A DNA stretch of 64,000 nt from Pratylenchus scribneri. Its lineage: Eukaryota; Nematoda; Chromadorea; Rhabditida; Pratylenchidae. The stretch is taken from contig JAQSEB010000106.1 of NCBI GenBank assembly GCA_030063045.1, positions 62,001 to 126,000 on the forward strand, given 5' to 3'. Under the pieces are notes generated by a model. That model did not search any database, was not told where the DNA came from, and saw only the letters and a program-made list of their open reading frames with translations. The translations under genes and the position numbers were made by a program. Positions 12,063-23,871 of the stretch are shown in pieces (position 1 is the first letter of the stretch; the number at the start of each line of letters is the position of its first letter).

Positions 12063-13563
12063 TCAATATTGGTTAAAATGAAAGGGAATTAAAGTCAACA
12101 ACAAAAATGCCAAAATTGTCCATACAAATTTTGATATATTCGTGCCATTTGTTCCATTTGCCGTCACTTTCTTTTTTCCACCTCCATCATTGTTGTCTGT
12201 CGGCATATTTTGCCTTCCATTTGATGAAGACATTTTCGTCCTATCTTCTTCTTCAGGGCCTCCATTTGTTTTTTCTGATGTGCCATTGCAATTGGTTCCA
12301 TCCTTACCCTCATTTGGATCCAATACGATCACCAGTCCTCCCTTGTCATTCGTAAAGCCAAGCTAAAAAATTTTTAGTATAATTTTGGGTAGTTAAATTT
12401 CAATTCTTTTTAAATAATTTTAAATACATTTTTTATGAACCGAATTTATTTTTTTTTATTTTTTTTAGTATAATTCATAAATATTATAAACTTTTTCTGA
12501 AACAAAAATAAATAAAAATTCCAAAAAAAACTAATTCCATTAAAATCGAACCTTAGCCGGATCACCGGGCACACAATTGTATGAGTCGGCAATTTTTAGC
12601 GTAAAAAGGCCTTCACGGCAAACACAAATTGTTCCATTGCATTGGGAGTCCAACAAACATTCTTGGCCCTTTTCACATTTTTGGCCTTTTAAGAAAAATA
12701 TAAAATAAATTTTTAACAATATTTTTACCCGGAAATGCAATGCGCTCTCCGCTTCCATCCGAGCCCAATCCCAGGCCACTGTCCCCATTGGCCCATTGTT
12801 GATTTTGATTCTCATTTTGGTATTCACTGTGCAATTCCGGCAATTCCGCTCTGTGATGGGAAGACAAAAATATATTTAAAAATATATTTTATAAAATAAA
12901 TGATCAAAAAATATTTTTATTGAAATTAATTTTTATTTTATTTTTTCTCTTTCTAATATTTTTTACTCCGTGGATGGATCGCCTTTCGGATTTGGCCATC
13001 CCAAAATGCGTTGTTCATTTTTGTTCGTATTTTTCAGCCATTCCATCAAAGGTTCAAAATATTCCAACATTGGTCCGGCATCCATTATTAAATAATTTAA
13101 ATTTAATCCCAAATTAATTTTCATAATTTTTTTCCATACCAAGTTGTCGACTTCCAGTCAATTTCTCGAAGGCATTAATCCATGGAATTGAGCCACCTAC
13201 CACCTTGAGAAATTGCCTCGTGCACAGACTGGAAAATAAAAATATTTAGTTAAAATAAATTCATTTAATTTAATCAAAATAATAAAATCTAATTTTTGCT
13301 GTAATATTTGTTTCAAGAATTTAATAATATAAAAAATATTTAAAAATCTAAAAATTATTATATTTTAATTCAATAAAAAATTAAATAATTATAGAATTAT
13401 GGAATAAATGGATTTTATTATGGAATAAACAAAGCTCAAAAAGTTTAAATCATTTAATTATTATTATTAATTGAATTTAATTTATGCCTAAAATCTTCCA
13501 TGTGAATTATCCTATCGTAAAATACAATTCTCCACTCTAGTACATTGTGCCCACCGGAATATT

Positions 13564-14579
13564 TCAATCCAATACAATTTCCCCTTTTATGTTGTAAAAC
13601 CCCCAGGCATCGCCCAAGGCCCAATTCATTTTGATGTCCATTGGCCACCAGGGATGGGGTCGAAACTTAAAAAAATCGAAATCGAAATTTGCTTCGAAAT
13701 CGAAACTCGCATCCAAATCGAAATCGAAATCGAAACGAAACTAAAACATCGAAATTTCGATAATCGAAATCGAAAATCGAAATTTTTCAAAAAAATTTCC
13801 AAATCCTTTAAAAATTGAAAAAAATTCTGAAATTAGAAAAAAGTGAAATTTTTTATCCAAAAAAATAATATTCAATGATATTTAAAAAATAAAATTTTAG
13901 GGTTTAGCATTTTGATGAAATAAAAGAAGCTTTTTCAAATTTTCTTGTTTTTGTTATTGGCTAAAATAATGTCAATGAAACCAATGCCTAAAACCCAACC
14001 GAATTTAGCTTTTCTTTTTAAGAAATTTTTGGTTTTTTTTTCATAAGGTTTTATTTGATATTTTTTTAAATGACAAATTAATTGGTAGATTTTTTCGATG
14101 ATTATTTTAGGTGCGGTTCTTTCCATGTTACATTATTGTTTGGCCATTTAATTCAAAATAATATTATTAAATCTTGAACTTTTCATTTTTTAATCCTAAA
14201 ACAATTATAAAACATATTTTGATGATTTAATAATTGAAAAATAAATTAAAAACTAAATATTTTGAGCAAAAATAAGAAAATTTTAAGTAAAAAAGGAATT
14301 CGTTTCAAAAAATACACCAAATTTTTGATTGAAACTAGCAAAGGCCCTTTGCCTTTTTCGAAATTTTTTCGAAACTCGACGATTTTCGAAATCGAAATCG
14401 AAACGAAACTAAAACATCGAAATTTCGACGATCGAAATCGAAAATCGAAATTTCGACCCCATCCCTGTTGGCCACTTCATAATTCTCTGACGATTATTAT
14501 TATTATCATTCTCTAAGGCATATTTAAGCTGACCATCATAATTAACCCAATGACACACATCTTCTTTCCCCATTCTCAT
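13564..14579 (-). other. Unrecognised minus-strand open frame split by the hAT insert
   Basis: If the hAT element (13649-14467) and one copy of its 8-bp target duplication are ignored, an open frame runs from an ATG or splice site at 14579 to a TGA at 13566-13564 with words such as DVCHWVNYDGQLKYAL and ALGDAWGFYNIKGEIVLD. It occupies the place of the missing ACE core but does not align to it and does not splice in phase with the upstream exon. A second frame from the target site (13454-13648) is also open. Product unknown. Confidence 0.25.
13649..14467. mobile_element. 819-bp non-autonomous hAT element with 8-bp target duplication
   Basis: Ends are inverted copies beginning CAGGGATGGGGTCGAAA. 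The element is flanked by a perfect 8-bp direct repeat TTGGCCAC (13641-13648 and 14468-14475), the hallmark of hAT insertion. Both subterminal regions are stacks of ATCGAAATCGAAA words. No transposase frame is present, so it must have moved with help from another copy. Confidence 0.85.
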
Positions 14580-15887
14580 CTACGCTTTTCTAGGCGGATA
14601 ATTCAGATTTTTCATTTATCTATTTTTGAGTTTGCTTTTGTCAATTTATTAAGTAACTTTTCCACAATTTATTTTGGAATAATTAAGCACATTCTACTTG
14701 GAAAATTAAAAAGGTATGATCAAAGAACCGGTAGGCCCGGAGATAACAATTTTAACTTTTTTTGGAAAATTTTTTCTGGAAATTTTTAATCCACTATTGT
14801 TTCAATGCACCTGACCTTTATTACTCAATTCGACCAATTCGGCATAGCTGGCCGTCAAATTTGGACCAGCCGCAAGGCGCCATTTCTGCCATAACTCCAA
14901 ACATTGCTGCGCATCTGCGCTTGGCCCATTCAAAACTGCCGGGATGTCGGAGAATTTGAGCAGGCAGGCAGTTTTATCACCGTCCATTGGAGCTGGAAAA
15001 ACAATAAATTTTGAAAGCCTTTCTAATAAAATGAAATCAATTTTGGGGAAAATAATTAAAAATTTGCTAAAATTTGCCAAAAATCTATGATAACTTTTCC
15101 CGGTTCCCCGCATAATTGGGTGTGAGTGAATTGTTGATTGATGGAAAGGAGGAGTCGATTGAATTCGGCCAATTTCGCCTGATCCAATGCATTCATGCCC
15201 TGTTGGGCCAACACCGAAAGTTGCACTCGCTCGGCGGTGCCATATTCAAATGCGGGGTTGCATTGAATTGGGCGGCTTGTTGGGCGGTGGCACGAAGAAA
15301 GGCGCGGCCAACCTAAATTTATTTTTTTTAAATTAATTTTTTATTTAAATTTTTTAGTAATTTTCGGTGCTTTTTTTAATAAAGATTTTTTAAATTTTTG
15401 ATTTTTGTAATAAAAATATTCATTAAATTTTTAAATTTTAATTTTTGGCATTTCGTTTTTTTGGAAAAGAGAATAGAGAAAAGAAACAAAAAAGGAAAAG
15501 GGAATAAATGAAAATGATGAGATGACAGAAAACAACAAATTTAATGCGGAGTCGGGTCGGGTCGGTGGCGGCGGCGGCACGAATCTAAAAGCCGAAAAAT
15601 AGGAAAACGCTTTTTTTGCCGTATTAACCTTTCACAAATTTGACTCTAGGATTTTCAACATTTGTTAATGCTAAATAAGATCCGGAAAAAAAGAAATCCT
15701 TTCCGTTTTCATTGATTATTCCAATTCTAGATAAATCTATTAATTAAAAATTTATCCTAATACCAAATCCATAAGTTATTGAATTTCATATTATTTTACG
15801 CTTTCAAAAAATCTAAAAATTTAGATTAAGTATTGAAATTAATTAAGCGATATTTGAAAAACAACAGAAAATAAAGCGACGAAAACA

Positions 15888-18800
15888 ATGATGAAAAATT
15901 GGGACGAGAACGAGAGCGAAAATGAATTTGGTGATGATGATGAGTCGCAAATGTCAAGGTTTACTTAATAATAAAAGCTAATTAATGGTACCAAATTATT
16001 AAAGTTCAAGTGGTCAACAACAATTGCAAAAATGCAACCGCGAAGAACAGCCGGGAACATCGAAAATGCTAATGGAAAACTGTGAACTGACCACCACGGC
16101 CACAGAAAATGATGAAGAGCAAATACCATGGTATGGGTTTGTGCATATTTCACAGAAAAGTTTGATTTAAAATATCCAAATTGGACAAGGTTTTGCTAGT
16201 TTAGCATTTTTTTTTAATTATAATCAGGAACTCTGTTTTTGACTTATCCCTTCTAATTTTAAATAAGTTAGTCGGTGCGAGTGACAAGTAAATTTTGGAC
16301 CAGTTCAACTTGTACTAGTCGCGCGCTTTTAACTCAAGGACTGAAAACTGAATTGATGATTATTGTAAAAATTAAAGAGTAGACTTTTGGCTAATTATAG
16401 CTACTTATTTTATTTGGTTCAAGAATTGATGAAACTTAAAACCAGTGGCGGTTTTAGGGGGTGCGCACCCCCGGTTTGGGGGAGTGGCACCCCGGGGTGC
16501 CATGGGGTTATAGAGAAAAAAATAAGAGTTCTTTTTACAAATTAGACTAAAAACCAAAAAAAATTTCGCGTTCGCGCCTATCGGCGCTCACATTATATTT
16601 TTTAGCGGATTTTTTCCAGAAAACTTCATAATTTTTCAAAATTTTCGGTTTTTAGACCTAAAAATCGGTATTCGCTCGCACTTCGCACTTCTCGGTGCTT
16701 GTAAAGTTTTGAAAGAGCACCCCGGGGTGCTGTGATTTTTTCGGCTGCGCAGCCCCCCCCCCCCCCTCCTCTTGGAAAAATCCTAGAACCGCCACTGCTT
16801 AAAACCTTTTGATTAATACTTATGAGTATTTTCAGTGGTTTTATTGAAACAGGTTCATTATTTCTGAATCAATTTAAATAAAATTGTAGCTAAAATTAAC
16901 CAACAGTGTATTCTATAATTTTGTAACACATTAATATAGGTTCAGCGTTTAGTCCTTGATGAGGTTTTAGTTAGTTCTCTCGAAAGACAAGTTGGACTAG
17001 CCGGTATCGGTTGTTAAATTTCGCAATTTCTTCATAATTATTAATTCTATTTTTTTATTTTAGCACACTCCATTCCCGATTTGTGATTTTGCCTGATGAA
17101 ATGGTTCACGCCAAACATCGAAAATCCGCTGGCTACATGTGCCCAGAATTTTATCGACTTATGCTCTTCCGAATTCATCCATTCAAATTCAAGCCCGTAT
17201 CTAGTGCCGTTGAAAAGAAAATGCTCAAACAAATCAATAAATGTTGGCATCCACTGATCACACAGACAGTTCTGGTTTTTTTTATTTTAAATCCATTAAT
17301 TTGATACTTTTGTGAAATTTGAGAATACCAAATCCACAGAATTTGATATTTTTGAATAAGATTTTCCATAAATATTTATATTGATATTATTAATGCCCGC
17401 TGCCCGGCAAATATAATTTTCTAGTCTCTATTTTATCCAAATTATGCCCCAATCCTTGGATAAGGTAATTGCCAATATTTTAAAATGTGTGCCCTGCTAC
17501 TAGCCTCGTAACCAAACCAAAGTAATGGGTGATGCATGATGGTTGGTTTGGAGATTGGAGGAAACCCCCAACCCCAAACGAAGTAAAAAGCAAAATGAGT
17601 TTAATATCCAAAAAAAATTCGAACTAAATTTTCATCAAAATTTTGAAATTTTCAATAATTTTTAATGCGATATTTGCTTTTAATTTTGTGTTTCATCTCA
17701 AGACTATCTGTCCTGACCAATAAAAACTCAAGTGAAAAATCAATTTTTTGGATTCCCTTCTCCGAAATCAAATTTTTGGCTAGACTCGTGCCTATATCAA
17801 TGGTAAATTTTGGCATTGTCCAACAAAAAATTGGCATAAATATTGAACAAAATTGAGGCCATTCATACTTTTTAGCTTCCTTCCTAATTGCCTTTTTCAA
17901 TAAAAAAACTCATAACAAACTTCCACCCAGAATTAATAATAATAATAATTTTCCTCTTCTTATTAAGGACAACGATGAAATAGCGCCGGCCCCATCCGTT
18001 GCCCACAATCGCCTCTACCGCTATGAATGTTTTGATTGCTTCTTTCAACTCAATGGTTTCCCATTTGTGCCACTTGTCTACCTCATCTGCGATCATTTCA
18101 TCGATTGTCCCACTCATTTGGTGCAGCCGGATATTCGCGAAAAATTTTTGCGTGAACGGTGAGATTTTTAGAAGGGAATTTATGGAAGAAAATATTATTT
18201 TATTTAAAATTTTCATTCCCATAGAAAAAAAAATTAAAAAATAAATTTTAGTATCCTGATTTTAAAAAAATTTTATATTTAACTTTATAATAAAATTTCG
18301 GAGGATTTAATTACTATAGAAAATTTTTTTTTAAATTTTCCCCCATTTTTCAGTGAATCTTTCCACGCATTTTTTGGCCCCGATTTCAACCATGACTTTT
18401 TGTTGCCCACCGATGGGAGCGCCATTCTGACATTGTGAGTAAATACTAATCAAATTAAAATATTAATATTATATAAAACTATTGGGATTATTATTTAAAT
18501 TTTCCATACAAAGAGTTTTTTGTAACCAAAAAATTTTTCCAAAATTTATTTTTGAATTAATTTTTTAGAGCAAAAAATTCTGAAATAATCTAATTAAAAT
18601 TAATTTCATTAGGTAATAGATAATAATAATAAACATTATGTTCTTAATTTGAATTCGATTGTAAAATCATTAAATCTTAATGTAAAATTGTAAAATAAAT
18701 TTAAATTTTTCTTCGCATAATTTTTTTTTCCACAGCCATCCATTTCATGCTTTGGACACCTACCATTGCACAATGAAAATGGCCCCCGATTATTGCACAA

Positions 18801-19591
18801 AACGGGCCAAACAATTTAAGGAATGGTTGGAAAGGGACTATTCCCTGATTCAGGACGAAGAATTTATTGAGGAGATTGAAGAGGATGAAGAAGAAGATGA
18901 GGTGGAGGATGAGGAAGATGAAAATGAAGAAGATGAGGAAATGATGGAAATGGAAGAAAGTGCTATGGAATTGGAGAATATGGTGCCAACTTGTGAAGTA
19001 AATACAATTATTTTATATTAAATTTTATTTTTAATTTTTAGCATTGTGGAGAAACATTTGCAAAGCAGTGGCAATTGAATTTGCATGTTCGAAGGCATAG
19101 TGGGTTAAAAATAATTTTTTTAAAATATTTTTCCATATGTTTTAGCTTTGCCATTTGAATGCGATTGGCCTGGATGCGGGAAAATATTTAGTCAGAAAGC
19201 GAATTGTCAAAATCATAGGAAACGACATCGAGGTGATTAAATTTAAGAAATTTAATTAATCATTAAATTTTTAATTCAGTTGACAGAGAGGAAAAAGAGA
19301 TGACACTGTCTTGTGAAGTAGGGGCAATTTGTTTTAAATTAAATTTATATTTTTATTTTCAGCATTGTGGCGAAACATTTTCGAAGCAATGGCACTTGAA
19401 TTTGCATGTTCGAAAGCATAGTGGGTGAATTTAAATAATTATTAATAATAAATTTGCTTAAATTAAAATTTTATAAAAATGTATACCCATATATTTCAGC
19501 TTTGCCATTTGAATGCGATTGGCCCGGATGCGAGAGAAAATTTGTCAGCAATGATAATTGTAAACGTCATAAGAAAACGCACCGAAATTGA
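15888..19591 (+). CDS. C2H2 zinc-finger protein
   Basis: Eleven exons join in frame to 424 residues: 15888-15958, 16005-16130, 17064-17274, 17968-18158, 18354-18434, 18736-18997, 19042-19099, 19146-19232, 19280-19317, 19363-19420 and 19500-19591. All junctions are GT-AG with matching phase. The middle is a folded region of unknown type (YECFDCFFQLNGFPFVPLVYL, ESFHAFFGPDFN), followed by a long Glu/Asp run. The C terminus has four C2H2 fingers in two pairs, each pair CEHCGETF...HVR-H then LPFECDWPGC...H...H. The two pairs use identical splice positions, so they arose by exon-pair duplication. Likely a nuclear DNA-binding regulator; the target is unknown. Intron 2 contains a hAT MITE. Confidence 0.85.
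16443..16797. mobile_element. 355-bp hAT MITE in intron 2 of the zinc-finger gene
   Basis: Inverted ends CAGTGGCGGTTTTAG and CTAGAACCGCCACTG, flanked by a perfect 8-bp duplication CTTAAAAC (16435-16442 and 16798-16805). The inside has inverted GGGGTGC/GCACCCC blocks and a 14-base C run. No coding capacity. Confidence 0.85.
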
Positions 19592-20563
19592 GGCAAAAAC
19601 GGAAGGAATGAATTTTTGATTATCTACGCTTTTTTGTTGACTATTTTAATAATTTTTCGTTGTTATTTATTTTAAATTTGTTTTTGAATTTTGCCAATCT
19701 CTTAAATTTTTGAATATTTTTTTTTAATTTCCTTTATTTACTTTCTTTTTACTAGAGTCCGGACCCGGACCGGGTTTTACCCGGGCCCGGAACCCGGGCC
19801 ATTTTGAACAATCCCGGGTTTACCCGGGGCCCTCTAAAAAGTTAAATAAGGAAATAAAATTAGAGGCTAAAACACCCCCAAATTAGTGAAAGAAATAAGC
19901 TTTATGCATTAAAATAATGCAAAGCACCTTCTTATTTAGTTCTTATCTTCCTCTTTGTTTTATTTATTTTATTTTTTCTTTCATCGTCCATGGTTCCATC
20001 TCATCCCCATTATCTCCATTATAATAGGGCCAAAAATCGATAAGAAATTGATTGATAATAAGTAATAGCATCAAATTTACTTACCCAAAATTTTTCAAAT
20101 ATTTTTATTTTCCCTTTCTTTTATTAAATTGATTCGTAAAAAAAATTTGAGTACCCATGAATTTTTGGACGAAAGTTATTAAAGAATAATAACAATTTGG
20201 GAAAGCTGGATAAACAATTTAGAGAGACCCAAAAATTCGAACAAAATTTATTTAAATTTTTGAACACATTTTCTATGATTTTGAGTGTAAAATAAACTCG
20301 GAATTATGGAGGAAAAATTCATTTTTATATTAGAAATTTATTAATAAATCCCATAATTTTATATAACTTTCACTTTCGTCCATATTCTATTATGCAAATT
20401 TCTCTCAAAAATGTAACAAATTTGGCTGCGAATAATCCATTAAATATTCCTTCATTATTGCTAAATTAATTCGCCAAATACAAAATATTTTAACATTAAA
20501 AATTCAATAAAATTTCCCCAAAAATTTTTGCAGGTTTTTAAGCCAACAAACAATAAATTTTAA
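19592..20563. other. Intergenic region between zinc-finger and DUF1294 genes
   Basis: AT-rich 3' flank and upstream region. A compact CCCGG-rich palindromic block lies at 19754-19835. A CAG at 20531-20533 after a T-rich run, 31 bp before the next start codon, could be a trans-splice acceptor for a spliced leader, but this is only a pattern. Confidence 0.35.
19754..19835. repeat. Small CCCGGG-rich inverted-repeat block
   Basis: Ends read TAGAGTCCGGACCC and GGGGCCCTCTA, roughly inverted, and the inside is a run of CCCGGG words able to fold. It resembles the left end of the element at 3159 in composition. It may be a deleted hAT-like end; no target duplication is evident. Confidence 0.4.
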
Positions 20564-21304
20564 ATGGCAGCCACATGGCTTTTGATTTATGTGCTTTTGC
20601 CCTACTATGCGGTGCTGAATATTTTCACTTGCTGGAAATGGTTGCTCGATAAACGCAGTGCCGAATATGGAACTTGGCGAACATCGGAATTTGCACTGTT
20701 GATGATGAGGTTTTTAATTTTATTTAATTGAGCCAAAAAAATATAAAATCATTATGCTACATTTTTACCCTTCATAAACGAGGAAAGTATTTTTTTGAGC
20801 TGTTGAATTTGGAATTTTAACGTAATGGTTTTAGATGCACAGCTTAAAAACTTGCATAATTTGCTTATCTTTAATGGTTTATCGATTTATGTCAGGTTTA
20901 AAATTTCGATGGTTTAATTCCGAAATCCTATATTTGGAATGCTAAGCACATGAATTTAGCTTCTATTTTTCCAACCAAAACCAACAATTTATGCCAGCCA
21001 TGAGGGAAAATTTTAACATTTACCATGTATTGGTATTGGGTCCCACTCCCACACATTTGTATGGCAATGCTCCTCTTACCAAGATGACAAAATACACTGA
21101 ATTATATGGAATATAACTAAATTAAAACCAATTAAATTATTCATTTTTTGTAGTTTGCTCGGCGGCTGGTTGGGTGCTTTCCTGGCAATGTGCCTTTTCC
21201 GTCACAAAACCCAAAAGTGTTGTTTCCAATTTTTGCATTTGATTGTCACCATTCTCAATGTGCTCATTTTCACTGTCATTTTGGTGTTCGTCGTGATTGG
21301 ATGA
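20564..21304 (+). CDS. DUF1294 family small membrane protein
   Basis: Two exons, 20564-20709 and 21154-21304, give 98 residues with a phase-2 GT-AG intron. The order of features is that of DUF1294 proteins: an N-terminal transmembrane helix (YVLLPYYAVLNIFTCW), the motif DKRSAEYGTWRTSE, a second hydrophobic segment with LLGGWLGAF, the motif FRHKTQK, and a last helix. The family is best known from bacteria, where some members are fused to cold-shock domains; its function is unknown. Length equals a complete DUF1294 protein. The intron and typical codon bias show it is resident in this genome. Origin by ancient transfer is possible but not shown. Confidence 0.85.
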
Positions 21305-21570
21305 AGAAGAGAAAACAATAAAAAAAAATGATGAATTTTGATGCCTTTTTTCACACCTAAAGCCTTGACCTATCCAATCTCCAGATTTTTGGATTTAATT
21401 TTAATTATTTCCATTTCCATTATTTTTTAAAATTTTCACTTTATTTTCTTTTTTCAATTCAATAAACAATTTAACGAATTGCTCAGAACTGTTTGAGATT
21501 TGATGTTTCATTTCATACAAAAAACTTATTAGATGTTTCGAACGAATATTTTTGACTATTAATTAGATTT

Positions 21571-21797
21571 GGGAAATATTTAATTTGGCAAATAAATTAT
21601 TGAAAATGGCAAATAGAGTATTTAATTTGGCAAATAGGATTTTATGTCGTAAAAGTATTGAAAATGGCAAATAAATTATTGAAAATGGCAAAAAGAGTAT
21701 TTAATTTGGCAAATAGAAATAAAATTATTATCGCTCACTATAACCGGTTCAAACCGGTTTCAATACTTACCCAAACTGGTTTAAAATATTTTTTATG
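21571..21797 (+). repeat. Left terminal inverted repeat of the MULE
   Basis: Matches the inverted sequence at 23636-23862 almost base for base over 227 bp. Confidence 0.9.
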
Positions 21798-21881
21798 GTT
21801 AAAATAATAAAATTCTTTTTTATTTTAATTTTGCTTTCTCTATTCTCATGCAGATAATTAATTGATAAACTTTTTAGAAAT

Positions 21882-23390
21882 ATGAGTGAAAACCAAATTC
21901 AACCATCAAGAAAAAGGAAATTGTACGAAGAAATTGTACGATTTCAACGTGAAGAGGATTACCAAAATTGGATCACTTTAAATTCTGATTTTTGGGCACT
22001 TCGAATGCAAAATGATGGAATCAAATTTGAATCACAATATTTTCAATGCCGTTATTCAAGGCGTGCTGGAAATTTTTGTGCAGCATCGATTAAAGTGAAG
22101 AAAATTAATGGTGAATTTGTTGTTGAGCAATCCGGCGAACATGAACACGAAATTTTAACAACAAAATTATCTTCACAAGAAAAAGAATTCATTCGAGAAA
22201 AAATGGCTGCAAAATCAACTGCAGGACAAATTCAAGATCTTTTTCTGGTTTGAATTTTCATTATACAGTGTAAATGTTAAAATTTTAAGAAGCAGAGTGG
22301 AAGTGCACCAAAATTGGTTAAAATTGAGAATTTTATGGGTTATGAAAAATTGAAGAGCGGCTACAACCAAGCAATTAGTGTTCAAGAATTAAAGGCTTAT
22401 GCTGAAAAATATGGACAAATTCCAATCGACCGAAATGCGCCATTTGTCGTCCATTCAACTATTGAGGGAGGCAGCAAATTTATAATAATTTGGTCTTCAC
22501 AAAAATTAATTAATGATCAAAAGCAATGGCCAATTCTTCATGTGGACGCCACATACAAAATTTTGTCATATGGATTCCCCGTCATTGTGGGTTTAACAAT
22601 TTGATTCCATTTTAATAAATGCATAATCTTAAAATTTTTTCCCACATTCCTCGGCATTGCATCTGATGAATCGACATGGGCCTATGAGCAATTCTTCAAT
22701 GCCGTTGGCTACCAACCAAATGTCATTCAAGCTGATTCTGCTCCACAAATAACCCAAGGTAAAATAGTAAATTTTAATTAAGACAAAAATAATATTATAG
22801 CGCAACAAAATATTTTTCCAGAGTGCAAAAGAGCGAATTGCTTCTTTCATGCAATGAAAAGTCTAAAAGAAAAACTCAAACCAAAGGCAGTGGCCCCATT
22901 TGCTAATCAAATATTAGCGGAAGTTGATTTTCTGCAAAAGGCAATTATTTTTATTTATTAAAAAATATTTTTTTTTAATTTTTAGGCTTCATCAGAAGAA
23001 GAATTTTTTGAGGCCGCTCGTCTGCTCAACAACATGTGGGCCCAGCGATACAGAAACAATCCGGAATGCGGAAGGGTTGCATTTTGCCAATTGGCCAACA
23101 TATATGGCACTCAGGACAAAATTCCACATTGTTGAACCATGCGAATTTTGGCAAGGTAATCTGGTTAAAAATTTATTTTAAAAATTGGCCATTTTACAAA
23201 CTAAGATTACTACAAGTGCAATTGCTATGAAGGAGCCAGAAAAAAGGCCTGTGAGCATGCAGTGATGTGGATGTGCTCCGATGGATTGGCAGAATATCCA
23301 CCCGAAGTGACGGCTGAATTGATCGAGAAGAAACGCAAACGTGGCCGTCCAAAGAAGGTGCATGGAGGAACGGCATTGATGCATAATTAA
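21882..23390 (+). pseudogene. MULE transposase, decayed
   Basis: Exons 21882-22247 and 22290 to about 22587 read in phase and give an N-terminal FLYWCH/WRKY-like Cys-His region (QCRYSRRAG..EHEHE) and the start of the catalytic domain (WPILHVDATYKILSYGFPV, with the first Asp). Next come GIASDESTWAYEQFF and NVIQADSAPQITQ (second Asp), CKRANCFFHAMKSLK, an insertion-like region, then a SWIM zinc finger (CNCYEGARKKACEHAV) and an AT-hook (KRKRGRPKK) before the stop. Damage: no usable acceptor AG before 22650, a possible GC donor near 22941, and a frame change around 23080-23130. The product of the intact family cuts and inserts Mutator-type elements. I judge this copy inactive. Confidence 0.8.
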
Positions 23391-23635
23391 CAATTTTTCA
23401 ATCTATTTTATTCGACATTATAATACTCAATTTTTGACTTTCTATTCATTATTATATTGCTCAATTATCCATTATTAATTCAGTCTTTTTTATTTCACTG
23501 GTATAACATTTTGATCAGGAGCTTATTATTATTTTATATTGCATGAAGTCGATAAATATTTGAATTTTCCAATTGTTTTTATAGACGCCTTCTTTATTAT
23601 AATTATTATTCAGGTAGAAAATAAGTGGTTTTTAT

Positions 23636-23862
23636 CATAAAAAATATTTTAAACCAGTTTGGGTAAGTATTGAAACCGGTTTGAACCGGTTATAGTGTGC
23701 GATAATAATTTTATTTCTATTTGCCAAATTAAATACTCTTTTTGCCATTTTCAATAATTTATTTGCCATTTTCAATACTTTTACGACATAAAATCCTATT
23801 TGCCAAATTAAATACTCTATTTGCCATTTTCAATAATTTATTTGCCAAATTAAATACCATCC
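23636..23862 (-). repeat. Right terminal inverted repeat of the MULE
   Basis: Inverted partner of 21571-21797. Confidence 0.9.
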
Positions 23863-23871
23863 ATTAGATTT

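Larger units (their letters stand above)
12063..15312 (-). pseudogene. Angiotensin-converting-enzyme-like (peptidase M2) gene, broken
   Basis: N-terminal exons 15312-15095 and 14992-14816 match the M2 family, with FEYGTAERVQLSVLAQQG, then WQKWRLAAGPNL and AELVELSNKG. C-terminal exons 13228-13140 (IPWINAFEKLTG), 13081-12967 (MLEYFEPLMEWLKNTNKN), 12850-12729, 12685-12552 (Cys-rich EB-like module) and 12362-12063 (final transmembrane segment, FVWTILAFLLLTLIPF) also agree in phase. Between them the roughly 350-residue catalytic core with HExxH is absent, although only about 1.6 kb separates the blocks and half of that is a hAT insert. Other defects: the N terminus is missing, a frame break occurs in a C-run near 15255, the first two exons do not match in phase, and the intron before 13081 lacks an AG. 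The membrane-anchored tail resembles the non-peptidase acn-1 type. A misassembled intact gene is the alternative. Confidence 0.7.
21571..23862 (+). mobile_element. Mutator-like (MULE) DNA transposon
   Basis: A 2292-bp element with 227-bp terminal inverted repeats (21571-21797 and 23636-23862) built from TTTGGCAAATA and GAAAATGGCAAATA words plus an internal AACCGGTTCAAACCGGTT block. It is flanked by a perfect 9-bp duplication ATTAGATTT (21562-21570 and 23863-23871), the size expected for Mutator-type transposases. The interior carries a transposase gene. The extreme ends differ slightly (GGGAAATATTT against GGATGGTATTT), so the copy is not brand new. Confidence 0.92.

Noticed and set aside
14816..14992. 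Joining the ACE-like N-terminal exon directly to the open frame at 14579
   Set aside because: Phases do not match and the sequence does not resemble the next part of peptidase M2.
17047..17369. Minus-strand frames opposite zinc-finger exon 3
   Set aside because: Shadows of the plus-strand exon, which is supported by consistent splicing.
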